Shown here piece after piece: positions 33,651 to 45,240 of a DNA stretch of 64,000 bases (its first letter is position 1; the number at the start of each line of letters is the position of its first letter). The stretch is from Rhizophagus clarus. Lineage: Eukaryota > Glomeromycota > Glomeromycetes > Glomerales > Glomeraceae. The notes beneath the pieces are model-generated. The model ran no database searches. It was not told where the DNA came from and was given only the letters and a program-made list of their open reading frames with translations. The stretch covers positions 64,501 to 128,500 of the forward strand of contig BLAL01000011.1 in the NCBI GenBank assembly GCA_015698045.1. The letters are read 5' to 3'. The translations under genes and the position numbers were made by a program.

Positions 33651-33905
33651 CAAATTGGCAACTACTCCAGTTGCACTGACAAAAATTTTGCAGTCATGTG
33701 ATTTTTGGCCTGCATTACGGAATTATGCACTAATATGTGAACATGTCTGGTAACAAATAAAATGCGACAAATAAATTTTTGCCAAAATTGTCTCTCAGAT
33801 AAATATAAACAATAAAAACAAGAAGGGTGTAATAGACATGAAGATTAAAATTACAGTCACGTGACTGCAAAATTTTTGTCAGTGTAACTGGACTAGTAGC
33901 AAATT
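33651..33905. mobile_element. 255-bp MITE with about 48-bp inverted repeats
   Basis: The left arm AATTGGCAACTACTCCAG...CACTGACAAAAATTTTGCAG pairs with the right arm CTGCAAAATTTTTGTCAGTG...CTGGACTAGTAGCAAATT. About 42 of 48 positions match. A CACGTGA/CATGTGA word closes both arms internally. No target duplication could be fixed. Confidence 0.8.
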
Positions 33906-34683
33906 GGCATTGCATATCTTATCATCACTAAAAAGCCTTTCTTACTTACCCTTTTTATTCTTTCTCAATGGCATTTTTCAAGAAGTAACCTGAAAGCTGT
34001 TTTGTAATGAGTATGTAGTTATTCCTGACCATCTTCAAGAATTTGGTCTTACTAAGTAAACTTAAAACTTTAATTATATTTGTGCTATTTATTTTTGTAA
34101 TGCACTTTGAAGTTAAAAAAAAAAATCACTTGATTGCATGAAAAAAATTCACACTTCTTGCACTGAACCACAATTACCCGTAGGTAACATCATGCCTGCC
34201 AAAACAAACTTGTAACAAGTGTCTCAGGTAATTCTCCTATTATCACAAAATAATAACAACTCCTTTTTCAGCAAAAGAAAGAATACCATATTTTCTTTTG
34301 AAAAAATTTTATTATTTTTAAAATTATGGAATTGCAAAGCTTGAATAATACTGTCCAACTCAAGTAATTATTCTGAAAGGTTAACCAGTCAAGTATATAA
34401 AGCATAGTAATATAATAATATGGAATATATAAGGCTATGAGAATTCGAGCCAGTCCATACTCATTTTCTTTACCTAGTCTGCATACACCGTCTCCCTAGC
34501 ATATCCCGAGCTGAACATTCGGTGCCTTAAGAATATATTAGTTAGTCTGTTGAGTGTAAACCAATTACTGCAATCTTAACCGGTTTGGGTGAGGAGATGG
34601 GTATCCTACCGTAGGTGGAACGTGACGGAGAATTAGGTGGTGTGTCGGAAGCAATGATCTTTAAAACTTCTGAAATATGATTC
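33906..34683 (+). other. Spacer with a G/C-richer, promoter-like transcribed-looking segment (34420-34670)
   Basis: 33906-34420 shows nothing specific. From 34426 a TATA box (TATATAAGG) is followed by about 240 bp of unusually balanced composition containing GAGCCAGTCCATACTCATTT, TAACCGGTTTGGGTGAGGAG and ACCGTAGGTGGAACGTGACG. No open frame explains it. It may be a non-coding transcript, a solo LTR fragment or the 3' flank of the minus-strand gene. No known RNA family was recognised. Confidence 0.35.
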
Positions 34684-36963
34684 TTATATTACAAAAAGAA
34701 AGGCATTAAGTGTTTGAACTTTGGATACTAAAGATAATCTTTGATCACTTACTTTAACATTAAAAAATGATTCTAATACAGGCACTAGGCTTATGAATTG
34801 GGCTTGTTCCGTTGGAATAATTACCTCACTAATCAAAAACATTCTGTAGATTCCATCATATTCTAAATCCATATTGTAAATACGAATTGTGGTACCTATA
34901 AATAAATCGTGTACTAGTTGGCAAATGCATAAGAATTTAAAAATCAAAACTAAAGAACCTACCACAAACCCATATTCCATAAGTGGCCATTCCAGTCCTG
35001 TTGCCATATTTCATGATTAAATCGTCCAGCGCGCCAGCTTGAAAGTTTGCAAGCTTAACAAGATCTTTGTTGATCGATAAAGACGAGTTTTTATACGGTG
35101 GTTTTACCTCACCAAACAAAACTTCAACTTTTGTATTCGTAAGAAGCATAAAATCAGGTTTCTTACCACGTGCATTTTCCTTGTTTGAACTACGACGACT
35201 TTTTGATGAAGAACTTCCACAATTTGCCCTTTTAAATCAAATATAAAGGCATTTTCAATGGAAAAAAGATTATATCCATACATGCTTATAAACAAACTAC
35301 CAAACCAATTCCAACATTGAATCACGGAAAATTTCTTTGATTAAATCATGTAAGGTGTCATGAACAAACGTGTCTTCATTACTCGTATTAATTGAGCTTA
35401 ATAGCAAACTGAAAAAGTGTTAGTATTACGTCAATCATGATGATTTTACAGAAATACACTTACAAATTTCGTAATATAACTTGAATTTTGCAAAAATTAT
35501 CTTGGTCCACTTGATCGTTCAACTCCGTGATTCTAGAGAAATTTGCGCACCATTTTTTTTGAATTTTGTCAAGTGGCGTGAAGGAATTTAACAACTAGAA
35601 TGGATGAGGAATGTCAGTAGTGTTGAAATATGACATCAATCTGTGAATAATATTACCGAAGAATATTCTAGAATTACGCTAATAGCTACAGATGATAAAC
35701 TTTGAAGTGGTTGTCTTTGGCAAATTGTATTCCAATCGTCTGATTTGCAAGTGAAATATGATGGTTTCGTCCGTTCAATCATCATTATATTTGATAGACA
35801 TCTATTTTATCACAAGAGAATTATAAATATAACGTGAAGTAGCCACGGAAACTCATGATCTCCAGATGGAATGCGAACTTACAAAATTTTTTGGACGTCG
35901 GCTTTATAACACAAATGCGGATTTACCTTGACCTGTTGAATTGTTTGTTGTTGGAAGTTCCGAAACTCGTCAGAGAGGTTGTAACCTTGTAGAATCCACT
36001 GAAAAAGCGCGTAAGTTTTTAGTGTACCGGTGAATGCAATTAAGTATTAACCAAATCATATGCTCACATCCTTTTTGGAAGAATCTCTGAAATCGATGTT
36101 TTCAATGACATCCTCCCATGAATAACGAATTTTATGACGTTTTCTGGCATCATAATATTCGGGTTCGATATCTAATGTATATAGAAATTAAATTCACGTT
36201 TCAAAAAATATTAATAATGCACAACTAACATTACCTTCTTCACAGTTAGCGTGGTCGTGGTTAAAATCAGAAGACAAGATGGATGGTGGGCTATGATCTT
36301 GATTGATTCTTGCATTCGCGGACGTTAATATTGTACGCTAACGTTGCATATCAAACATCAGCAATGACGCAAAAGCAATAGTTAAAATTAAGTATTTTAC
36401 TAACTTTACTTGGTGGGTAACCATCTGTACTTTTTCTTTTTCCTGCTATAATTCTATCGCTTTCAATTATGTGTTCATTTAACACATTAGATCTTACGTG
36501 GCAAATTTCCTGTTCCTAAATAATTTAAATTAAGCAAGTTAAATTAATAGCCTCGCTAGCTCAAGACACAGATGCATATACTGACTTCTTTTTCTTTCGT
36601 TAAATGTTGCATAATCTGTGTTTCACTTTTCTCATTTCGAATACAAATGCTATTCCAATAGTCCCTTACTGAGTTAGAATTAATAAGTTCGTTAAAATTT
36701 ACCAGAAGCTTTCCAGCTTTCATGGACTGTTTATTGTTTTCAGACTCTATAGTTTTTAATGCATTATATAGGACGTTTTCCGCTTGTTCCTTTTGAATGA
36801 AAGGAAGATCTATCTTCCTAAAGAATTTAATAATGGTAAAATTTTCATCCAGTATAATTTCTTTTAATGATTCTATATAAGCCTGGATAAAAAAATAAAT
36901 ATATTAATATAATGAACCAATTCAATAGCGATGAACAATAATTGTGAATTCGACACAAACCAT
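34684..36963 (-). CDS. Eleven-exon gene, about 529 residues, with PD-(D/E)xK-like motif; uncharacterised
   Basis: Exons (minus strand): 36961-36963 (ATG only), 36586-36882, 36410-36515, 36235-36337, 36068-36171, 35883-35998, 35657-35801, 35464-35594, 35301-35408, 34963-35228 and 34684-34895. All borders are GT-AG and phases agree except for one base at the exon 3/4 junction. There are no internal stops. The N-terminal half is charged and helical (exon 2: SLKEIILDENFTIIKFFRKI, then YWNSICIRNEKSETQIM). After a Ser/Arg/Lys linker comes GKKPDFMLLT...EVLFGEVKPP, with Asp at 35153-35155, Glu at 35108-35110 and Lys at 35102-35104. This is the D...ExK arrangement of PD-(D/E)xK nucleases, followed by a conserved-looking IYNMDLEYDGIYRM. 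The nuclease call is a motif-level inference; I recall similar expanded, unnamed Rhizophagus proteins. It is the best-preserved large gene in the repeat-rich half. Confidence 0.7.
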
Positions 36964-37790
36964 GATGTCTAAAAAAAACAATATTAAAAAAAAAAACACG
37001 GATAAGTAAATCCTTGATTAACTTTGAACCGCCAATTTATTTTTAACCTGAAACTTTCTCCGGATAATATAAGATCGCTACAGTATACAGCTGTTTCGCC
37101 AACCAAACCAGAGTAAGACGTACCACTCAGGTTTTACAGGCCGGGGAGACACCGGATTTAAGAACCAGAACCTTACATTATCTTTTAAAAATCGCTATTC
37201 AGCCATTTCGCCAACAAAACCGGAGAAAGACGTACCGCTCAGGTTTTACATGTCGGGGAAATGCCAGGTTTGCAAAGAAAATAATACTTAACTCAATTCA
37301 ATTCAGATGAAATTGGACGCGCCGAATGATTTTTAAAGTGATTTTGTGTAACGTTACATAAAGATAAACTTAAAATAGTTGTATCCAGCAAGTCAGCAAC
37401 GCTTTCATCTCCTAAGTAGTTCTGCCTATTATTATCCTGATTTTTGTGCAAGAATGCAGATTGAAATTTTCATGATCACGTCAAATAACTTTCGAATGCA
37501 ATTAATTTTGGAAAAAATTTTTGATGCAAATGCCCGAAGTGCGAAACTTTATTAATTTTTCAGATATAAGTATCAAAAAAAATATATGATGCTATCAAAG
37601 AGGGAGGGAGTACGCGGATTCTAGGCCATTTAATGCATCAAGTTATTTCTTTACTCTCTTACATTTATGAAAAGTATCTATAACTAATTTGTTTATACTT
37701 TTATTGCTAATTATGTGATTCTCACCCCCACACCCTTTTACTATACTAGATTTCCAAAATCATTTTATGCGAAAAATAAAATTGATTTTA
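36964..37790 (-). promoter_or_regulatory. Upstream region of the eleven-exon gene with a duplicated ~75-bp motif
   Basis: Two direct copies, about 37088-37160 and 37198-37265, share TTTCGCCAAC, ACGTACC, CTCAGGTTTTACA and CGGGGA (plus strand). They are richer in G/C than their surroundings and lie 130-300 bp before the start codon of the minus-strand gene, so they could be part of its promoter or leader. The remainder (37270-37790) is A/T-rich with no gene. Confidence 0.45.
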
Positions 37791-37793
37791 GTA

Positions 37794-37988
37794 GAAGGAT
37801 CCTTAAAGTTTTTTTTATTAGGAATCCTTAAGGATCCATCAGTAAATTTTTTAGGGCGCGGATCCTTAGGGATTTCAAAAATATGAAGATCCCTAAGGAA
37901 TCTCCCCCACCCATGAGGGTTCCCTATTGGAAAACTTTTATAGAATCCCTAAGGATCCTAAACTTACCATTAAGGAATCCTTAAGGAT
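37794..37988. repeat. GGATCCTTAAGGATTCC palindrome cluster, about 195 bp
   Basis: AGGATCCTTAA, AGGAATCCTTAAGGATCC, GATCCTTAGGGAT, GATCCCTAAGGAATC, AATCCCTAAGGATCC and AAGGAATCCTTAAGGAT follow one another in both orientations. The two outer arms are inverted relative to each other, so the block may be a short inverted-repeat element with internal palindromes. Confidence 0.65.
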
Positions 37989-38386
37989 ATTTTATTTACT
38001 TTTATCATATTAGTTTATTCATTTGACATATATATATATATTCGGATTTATTTATTTTTTATTTATTGCATAATATTATTCATATATTAAAATTATAGTT
38101 TAAATGTAAAATACATAGTAAAAAAGGATAATAAAAAATAAACATATTTAAATTAAAACTCTGTTTAATTCATTATTGATTTGTCCATAATTTGTGATTT
38201 TAACAAATAAATAATTCTTTTTTTTTTGAAGCTATTATGGCTAAATTATTTCTGAAAGCTATGTCAAATGAAGCGCTTATTCCTACAAAAAAGGAAAAAG
38301 GAACCAAAAACCAAAAACTAGGAAAATTTTATTATAGATAATTTCCAAATATCCATATTCCATCAGAGCTAAAATCTAAATAATAA

Positions 38387-38419
<33 letters not shown>

Positions 38420-39300
38420 AAAATAATTGTATGAAAATATTTCATGAGTGAAATTTCAAATATTTATTTAACTGATCTAAAAAATATTGTAGTCATCATT
38501 TGCAAAAAAAATATCTTCTTACATATCTGAATGTTTTTTATAAGCTACTTTCAAATTTAAAGTTAAAGTAGCTAAAATCTAAAAAAAAAAAAAAAAATTA
38601 ATAATAAAGATAATTATAAGTAAAATCAAAATTGAATTGAAAAACTTACTACAATAAGTTGTTTATAAGGTCCAATTTAGTATACTATAGAATAATAAGT
38701 ATAAAAAAAAATTAGTTACAAGATTATATTAATATATGATCACATGATATCATTTACGTGATATCAAAATAATATCGTTGCAATTATTTAATTACTGTAT
38801 ATTGTAAATAGATATAATAAAAGAATCATCAAACTGATAATTAAAGCATAATTTTAAAACTCTTTTAATATCTAATAATAATAAGAAAAAGTTAAAATAA
38901 AAAATGACAAATAAGAATTTATAAAAAGAAAATGTAATCATAATCAACTATTACTTTCTAAGTAAAAAACAGGTACAATTATTAAACCTAATAATTTATA
39001 ACATACTAGCAAAATGGAATCACTATACTCTATTTGCAAATTTTTAAAAGTAGAATAAAGTTGTTTCAATCAGTACTTGAGTGCATAAGAAATATTTATC
39101 AGCTAAAGTTGAATTAATTTCTGATTAAAAATAATAATAATCATGACTATTTTTCAATATATTTTATTATTTTCAGTTATATTAGAATTAACTATTGTTT
39201 ATTGTGCTACAATTAAAAAATTGAATTAACTATTTTAGGTATAGATAATTTTTTTTTTTTTTAATAATCTATATATGCTTTTATTGATATTTAGTTCATA
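37989..39300. other. AT-rich non-coding stretch with A-runs
   Basis: No supported gene. A run of about 27 A residues lies at 38389-38415 and another at 38581-38597. Only short open frames occur. Confidence 0.4.
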
Positions 39301-39456
39301 TGGGGTCTTTGCAATAGAAAGATATGAAACTCAAAAAAAATTTTAAATTTATTTTATATGCTAATTATGTTTTTTATACTAAATAAGTGTAAATTTAATA
39401 TTAATTAAATTTTTATTTTTTTTTGAATTTTGTACCTTTCTATTGCAAAGACCCCA
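39301..39456. mobile_element. Palindromic MITE, TGGGGTCTTTGCAATAG ends, TA flanks
   Basis: The left arm TGGGGTCTTTGCAATAGAAA pairs with the right arm TTTCTATTGCAAAGACCCCA; TA flanks both sides. The arms extend about 50 bp with few mismatches. A diverged copy lies at 44546-44704. TA duplication suggests Tc1/mariner-type mobilisation (inference). Confidence 0.8.
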
Positions 39457-39506
39457 TATATCATATAAACAATTTATCAGAAGCTATATCTACCCTGACC
39501 TATAGA

Positions 39507-40002
39507 TAGTGTTACAATTTTTCTACCTGCCATCCATATTCAGATCAGATTATCTGGCATCTGTTATTATCTGGATAAAATTTTTAAAGACAGATCAGAT
39601 GGTCAGATAATCTGACCATCTGTGACAGATTATCCAGATACCCATATAATTTTCATAATTCTAGCCAGAACATTAAAAATTATTATATCAAGGAATTATG
39701 TAATATTGAACTTCCATTTTTGGTGATAGTTATTTTACAAAAATTTTTTTTAGTTTTTAAAAATTGCCTTAATTGGAATTTGTGTAATCTTAAATTTCAA
39801 AAAAGGCAATTTTTATTAATTCTAACTGGAATTATAAAATCAGTAATATAGGATATCTGTAGGATATCTTACCAAATTACCCATAAGATTATTCTCGAAT
39901 ATCTGCTAAGGTATCTTGATAATATCAAATCTGTCTTTTCTGAATATCCATACCAAATAGATCAGATGACAGATGATAAGATATTTACAGATTGCAACAC
40001 TA
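39507..40002. mobile_element. hAT-like non-autonomous element, TAGTGTTRCAAT ends
   Basis: The ends are TAGTGTTACAAT and ATTGCAACACTA. The flanks CCTATAGA (39499-39506) and CCTGTAAA (40003-40010) match at six of eight positions, as expected for an old 8-bp duplication. Internally, CAGATCAGATGGTCAGATAA and inverse words form further hairpins. The central part (39655-39835) resembles the AATTCTGGCCAGAATT repeat family and may be a nested insertion. Confidence 0.7.
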
Positions 40003-40285
40003 CCTGTAAAATGCGATTATCAAAATTAGGCATAGATAATTTATTTACTATTGTTCTATTTTTAATTAATTATTTATTATATGATAATTTTTAAAATATT
40101 TTTATTTTAATTATTTCTGTTTTAATATTTATAATTTGTGCTAATTTAAAAATTAAATTAACTATTTTAGAATTAAATAGTTATTATACTATTATTCTAT
40201 TATATTATTTTTAGTTTATCATTCGATATTTAACTATTTCTGTTATTATATTTATAGTTTTCTAATTTATAATTAGAGGTTTACT

Positions 40286-40698
40286 ATTTACTACCGCTGG
40301 TAGTAAGCACCAGTATCACATAATTTTATTGTAATTTTATAATTCTGACCAGAATTAAGTAATCTGCATAAAAATATCTTTTTTTAGAAATTAATATTAC
40401 ACAAAATTCCAGATAAAGTAATTTCTAAAAATAGGAAAAAAAATTTGTGGAATGGGTATTACCTAAAATGGATATTCTGTGTAATATAAAGTCCTAATAT
40501 GGTAATTTTAATATTCTGACCAGAATTATGAAAAAAATAGGGATGTGACAGATAATATGTGACGAATAGAATTTTTAACATGAAAAAAATTCTGTTCTTA
40601 AAATACTTATAAAAAAATGAAGAAGAAGGGGGTGTGATATAGATGACAAATAAAATCATGTAACACTAGTGCTGACTACCAGTAGTGATACGTAGTAA
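40286..40698. mobile_element. About 410-bp inverted-repeat element with nested AATTCTGACCAGAATTA element
   Basis: The outer arms, CTGGTAGTAAGCACCAGT...ATAATTTTATT and AATAAAATCATGTAACACTA...CTACCAG, pair over about 40 positions. Inside, 40337-40541 is bounded at both ends by TTCTGACCAGAATTA, a self-complementary word seen in several places in the window. The stretch near 40585-40645 (ATAAAAAAATGAAGAAGAAG, GGGGGTGTGA) recurs in the Mutator-like element at 46.7 kb and, inverted, near 47.4 kb. Confidence 0.6.
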
Positions 40699-40996
40699 TT
40701 TTTTTATAATTATTATACTATTATTCCATTGTATTATTTTTAGTCTATCATTTAATACTTTACAATTTAATAATTTTTAATTATTTCTGTTTATTACTAT
40801 ATCATGAAAATTTTAATTGATTTAATAAACAAAGAAAAAAAATATATATATAATACATAAAAATTGATTTTTTATGCTTTCTATAGTTATTTTACATTCT
40901 TCTATAATAAAAAATTTTATTTTACACTCTTTTATAATAAATAACAATTTCTTATAATAAACAAAAAAGTTTTATTATACTTGTAACAATAAAATA

Positions 40997-43644
40997 ATGT
41001 CAAATATAATTGAAATTAAAAGTGACATAACTATATCTGATTATAGTGCTAATAGTGATAAAAAATTATATAATAGTAATGAAGAAGAAAATAATAAAGA
41101 AAATAATGATAGTGAAAGAGACAATAATAATAAAGAAAATAATGACAATAGAGAAAATAAAGAAGATAATGATAATAATAATAGAGATGATAATGAAGAA
41201 AAAAATAATAATAAAGGAAATAGTAATAATAGACAAATTTAATGTTTAGAATTTTGTAAACAAAAAGATATGCAAATGCTCATTTTGTAATAAAATATTT
41301 AAAAAAAAGACTGGAACTAACTCCATGCATGTTTATTTAAAAAATCATGAAATTTCACTTGATAAAAAAAAGTAAATTACATTAAACAATTTCATTAAGA
41401 CTACCCAAACTGAAAAAAATTTGCAATAATTGAATAGATTGTATTAGACATACAGCTATTCAAAATTGTGAAAAGAGATGCATTTCGTAAAATGATATCA
41501 AAATTTAATCTAAAGTACAAATTACCAATTAAAAATACAATTAAAATTTGGTTGTAAATTTATTTTAAAAAAAAATAAGAGAACATAAAAAATTATATTA
41601 AAACTATATTAGGAAAAGTTGCTTTAATAATAGATATATGATCATCATTAAAAAATGAAGATTTTTTAAAAATTACTATTCACTATATAGATAATGATTA
41701 GATATTAAAATATTTTACCTTAGATATTTTTAAATTTAAAGGTTCTCATATTGGACAGGTAATCTTTGATGAGATTTATAAGTTACTGTAAAATTTAATT
41801 TGAAAAATAAACAATATCTTTAACAACAGATAATGCTAATAATATAGGTTCTTGTACTAGATAATTAAGTTTAAAATTTGAATATAATGTTTTCATTTAC
41901 TACAAATGTATAACATATATTTTAAATATCATTATATCAATAGGATTAGATGTTATAAAAGAATCCATTAAAAACTAAAAAAGCTAATAAAAGTAATTAA
42001 AAAATCTTCAAAAATTCTTAAAGAACTGGAAAATTTATTACAATTAAATAATGAAGCATATTTATATTTAATTATTAATATAAAAATCCAATAGAATAGT
42101 ACATATAAAATGATTAATAGAGTATGTATTTTAAAAGAAAATATTTTAATGTTACAGTCAACTCCCTTTATAGTCACCTCCGTTATAGTCACATTACCCT
42201 ATATAGTCACCTTAGTTGAGTGTCCCAAAATTTTCATATATAAAAACTATCGTTTATAGTCACAAACTATCTATAGTCACTATCACAACTTTTTTTAAAA
42301 ATTTTATATATATGTGATTATAAAAAGATATTTATCAAAATATAATTATTCTATGATCTAATGATCAGATTTCAATGATCCTTAGCTCATTAGGTTCATC
42401 TCATTGAAAGGAATCAGATGGTAGTAATTTTATAATGATTGGATTAATATTGACTGTATGTAAAATTCGTATAACATTAAATATTTTGACTGTATTTTAA
42501 TTATTACGGGTTCTAGTGATCGGATTTTAATGATCTTAGACTCATTAGAATCGTCTTATCGAGAGAAAGCCAATGGTAATGATTATATAACGATTGGATT
42601 AATATTGACTGAGAAATTCGATTTTAAAGACCAGATCGGCATTTTTTATATGTAAAATTCGCGTAATATTAAATATCTTGACTGTATTTTAATTATTACA
42701 GGGTTTAGTGATCGGATTTTAATGATCTTAGGCTCATTAGAATCGCCTCATCGAGAGGAAGCTAATGGTTATAAATCCATAATAATTGGAATAATATTAA
42801 CAAAATTACTATGATGTGAATATTTAACCAAAATTATTACAATTTATAATTCTAGCCAAAATTACTGATTTAATTACAAGATTTTATTGCTTATAGTCAC
42901 ATCTCATTATAGTCACCAAATATAGACTGTCCCAAATGTGTGACTATAGAGAGAGTTGACTGTAGCAGTAAAATATTTTATTTTAATAATTATTTACTTA
43001 CATAAGTAAAATGTGAATTATTTCATGATTTAAACCAATTTTTAGAATCATTTAATAATACCACTATTGATTTATTTACATATTCTTGTTCTACTATTGC
43101 ATATTTAAAGTGATATTATTGGCTATTAAAATTAATCTATATGCAATAGAGAAGAGGATTTACTATTAAAGAATATAATAATTTAATAAAAGAAAAATTT
43201 GAAATTTATTACAAAGTTTTTAAAGAACCTACTCATATTTCTGTATTTTTAAACCCTTGTTATAAAAGTTGTTATTTTCAAATATGCAAGATAATGAAAT
43301 TTTACAGCTAATCAATAAAAATTAGAATAAATACAATCTGTAAATTTAATAAAATCTGTAAAAGTTTCATCTTTCTTGTAAAAACTAAAATCAACAAGAG
43401 GTATAGTAATAAGATTACCAAATACTGGAATTTGAATGTTGCAGATAAAAATATAATTATATTAGAGTAGTGGAAAACTCACTTAACAGAATATCCAAAC
43501 CTATTAAAATTAGCAATAAACTACTTATATATACAGAACAACTCAGTTCTATGTAAACAACTTTTTTCTGTAACAAGACAAATTTTATGTAAGTCATAAA
43601 ATTGTTTGACTGGAGAATCAGCATATGCAAGTATTTGTTTATAA
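40997..43644 (+). pseudogene. hAT-family transposase with BED-type finger, heavily decayed
   Basis: The start ATG is 40997. An acidic Asn/Asp/Glu-rich N-terminus (to 41242) is followed, after a frame change, by a BED-like finger CKCSFCNKIFKKKTGTNSMH...NH (about 41265-41345). Further blocks in changing frames match hAT transposases: VLDIQLFKIVKRDAFRKMIS (about 41440), LTTDNANN (about 41820), NSTYKMINRVCILKENILML (about 42095-42153), and the C-terminal dimerisation region WKTHLTEYPNLLKLAINYLY...LCKQLFSVTRQIL (about 43470-43600). Many stops and shifts are present, and a pogo-like element is inserted at 42155-42962. The ATG block has no early stop, but the catalytic core is beyond function. Terminal repeats were not identified. 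Confidence 0.8.
42155..42962. mobile_element. Tc1/mariner pogo-like non-autonomous element, 808 bp, TA duplication
   Basis: The ends are CAGTCAACTCCCTTTATAGT and ACTATAGAGAGAGTTGACTG, flanked by TA at 42153-42154 and 42963-42964. Several TATAGTCAC words lie near both ends. Ends of the CAGTnnAC...CTATAGTCAC type are typical of pogo/Tigger/Fot1 elements. The interior (42360-42780) holds about three copies of a ~170-bp repeat containing GATCGGATTTTAATGATCTT and CTCATTAGAATCG. No transposase gene is inside. Confidence 0.9.
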
Positions 43645-43915
43645 AGTTAGATAATAGAAAATATTCATTAAATATTTTTTTAAGGATCTTTTCTTTTATT
43701 TTGCACTTAACATTTGTTGTTTTTTTCTATTTTTTATTATTATTTTTTTAAAGTATAACAATGTAAAACATTATTTTTTATTAACTTTATATTATTTATT
43801 TAAATAAAAATAGTTTTTATTAAATATTATAAACAGAAATAAATCATTTTTTAATTTAAATTTGTTAAAAAAAATTCTTTAATGATATTTTATCAGTTAA
43901 ATTTATTATAAAATA

Positions 43916-44087
43916 AGGGCAGTGGTATATATTAGCTAATATTTTAGGGGGTGGGGGTGAGTGAAAATCTTAGATTACACAATTTTTAAAAAATATGATT
44001 GGTTGCATGTGACCAAAATATCTTACCTGGAAGTGGGGGGTAAGCGCCTATAGTAAAAAAATATTAGCTAATATATGTCACTGCCCT
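43916..44087. mobile_element. 172-bp MITE, AGGGCAGTGGTATATATTAG ends
   Basis: AGGGCAGTGGTATATATTAGCTAATATTTT at the left pairs with AAATATTAGCTAATATATGTCACTGCCC at the right. A G-rich patch (TTAGGGGGTGGGGGTGAGTG) inside the left arm faces GGAAGTGGGGGGTAAG on the right. TA may be the duplicated target. Confidence 0.75.
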
Positions 44088-44300
44088 AATGTATTTTAAT
44101 AATTTTTATTAATTCATTAAAAAAATGTTTAGCTTAATTTTATTTAAAATGTTATTTAATATTTTTTTTATTAAATTTGCTAAAAAAATGTTATTTAACA
44201 AAATCTGTTTTAAAATTTATATATATTTTCTGATCATATTGATTATTCATCTATCATAAATTGTAATTAATAAAGAAATAAAATTTTTTTGTATTAAATA
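44088..44300. other. AT-rich spacer
   Basis: Nothing supported. Confidence 0.4.
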
Positions 44301-44304
44301 AATA

Positions 44305-44460
44305 ATTGGTTAAATGGTCAATTAAACAGTTAGTTAAATAGTCAGTTAAACAGTCAGTTAAATAGTCAGAAAAATGGTCAGTTAAATGGTCAGTTAAATG
44401 ATCAGTTAAATGGTTAATTAAACGATTAGAAAAACAGTCAGATAAAATGGAGTCAGTTAA
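44305..44460. repeat. 12-bp minisatellite AGTTAAATGGTC, about 13 units
   Basis: Repeats of (C)AGTTAAA(T/C)(G/A)GTC with point variants. It is followed by TGACTGACTGATAACTGACT and similar words to 44510. It is similar in structure to, but different in sequence from, the TTGACCATAA array at 32 kb. Confidence 0.8.
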
Positions 44461-44545
44461 AGGTCTTTAACCAGTTATGACTGACTGATAACTGACTATA
44501 ACTGACTATTGCTATCTTTATTTCTGATTACAAGTACTTTAAATA

Positions 44546-44704
44546 TGAAGTTTTTGCAATAAAAAAGTACAAAACTCAAAAAAAAAAAAAAAAAATTTAA
44601 TTAATATTAAATTTACGCTTATTTTAATATAAAAAATATAATTAATATATAAAGTAAATTTAAAATTTTTTTTGAGTTTTATATCTTTTTATTACAAAAA
44701 CCCC
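44546..44704. mobile_element. Diverged second copy of the TGGGGTCTTTGCAATAG palindromic MITE
   Basis: The left arm TGAAGTTTTTGCAATAAAAAAG and right arm CTTTTTATTACAAAAACCCC correspond to the arms of 39301-39456. TA flanks both ends. Confidence 0.65.
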
Positions 44705-44708
44705 TATA

Positions 44709-45240
44709 TTACAATCATAAAAAGAACTAGACTGTCTATACTTATATTCGAAATTAATTTCATATTACAGAATTACATAATTTTGTAATTCTGTAATTAT
44801 TAAATAATTTATTAGGAAAGATCTGAATTCTGTATTTAATTTCGTATTACGAAAATATTTGGCCAGAATTAACCTAAATTTTAGCTGAATTATATTTAAA
44901 AATTTAGTAAACCATAACTTTGCAACTAGTTATCTGATTTCGATAATCTTACCGTCATTCGATTCATCTCATCGAGACGAATCTAATGATAATAAGAATG
45001 TAAAAATCCAATCACTAGATCGTGCTTCGATACTAATAATCACTAAATATTTATAGTGAGATAACTTCATCAATATCGATGTTAGAGTGTTGCAATACAT
45101 ATCATTAGATTCATCTTAATGAGACGAATCAAATAAGAGTAAGAGCGTTAAAATCAGATCACTAGATCTGGAAATATTCATACTTCTGTACCATTATACA
45201 AATTTTAGAATTTTGGAGTGTATAATTACAGATTTATGTA
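44709..45240. other. Non-coding stretch with inverted GATCTAGTGATC-type words
   Basis: 44930-45180 contains CATTCGATTCATCTCATCGAGACGAATC and a related block 150 bp later. The wording is close to the internal repeats of the pogo-like element at 42.2-43.0 kb, so this may be a remnant of the same family. Confidence 0.45.

Noticed and set aside
34684..35007. Continuous 107-residue frame through the last two exons of the PD-(D/E)xK-like gene
   Set aside because: The upstream part is read in a different frame from the coding exon; the GT-AG junction 34963/34895 gives the better protein.
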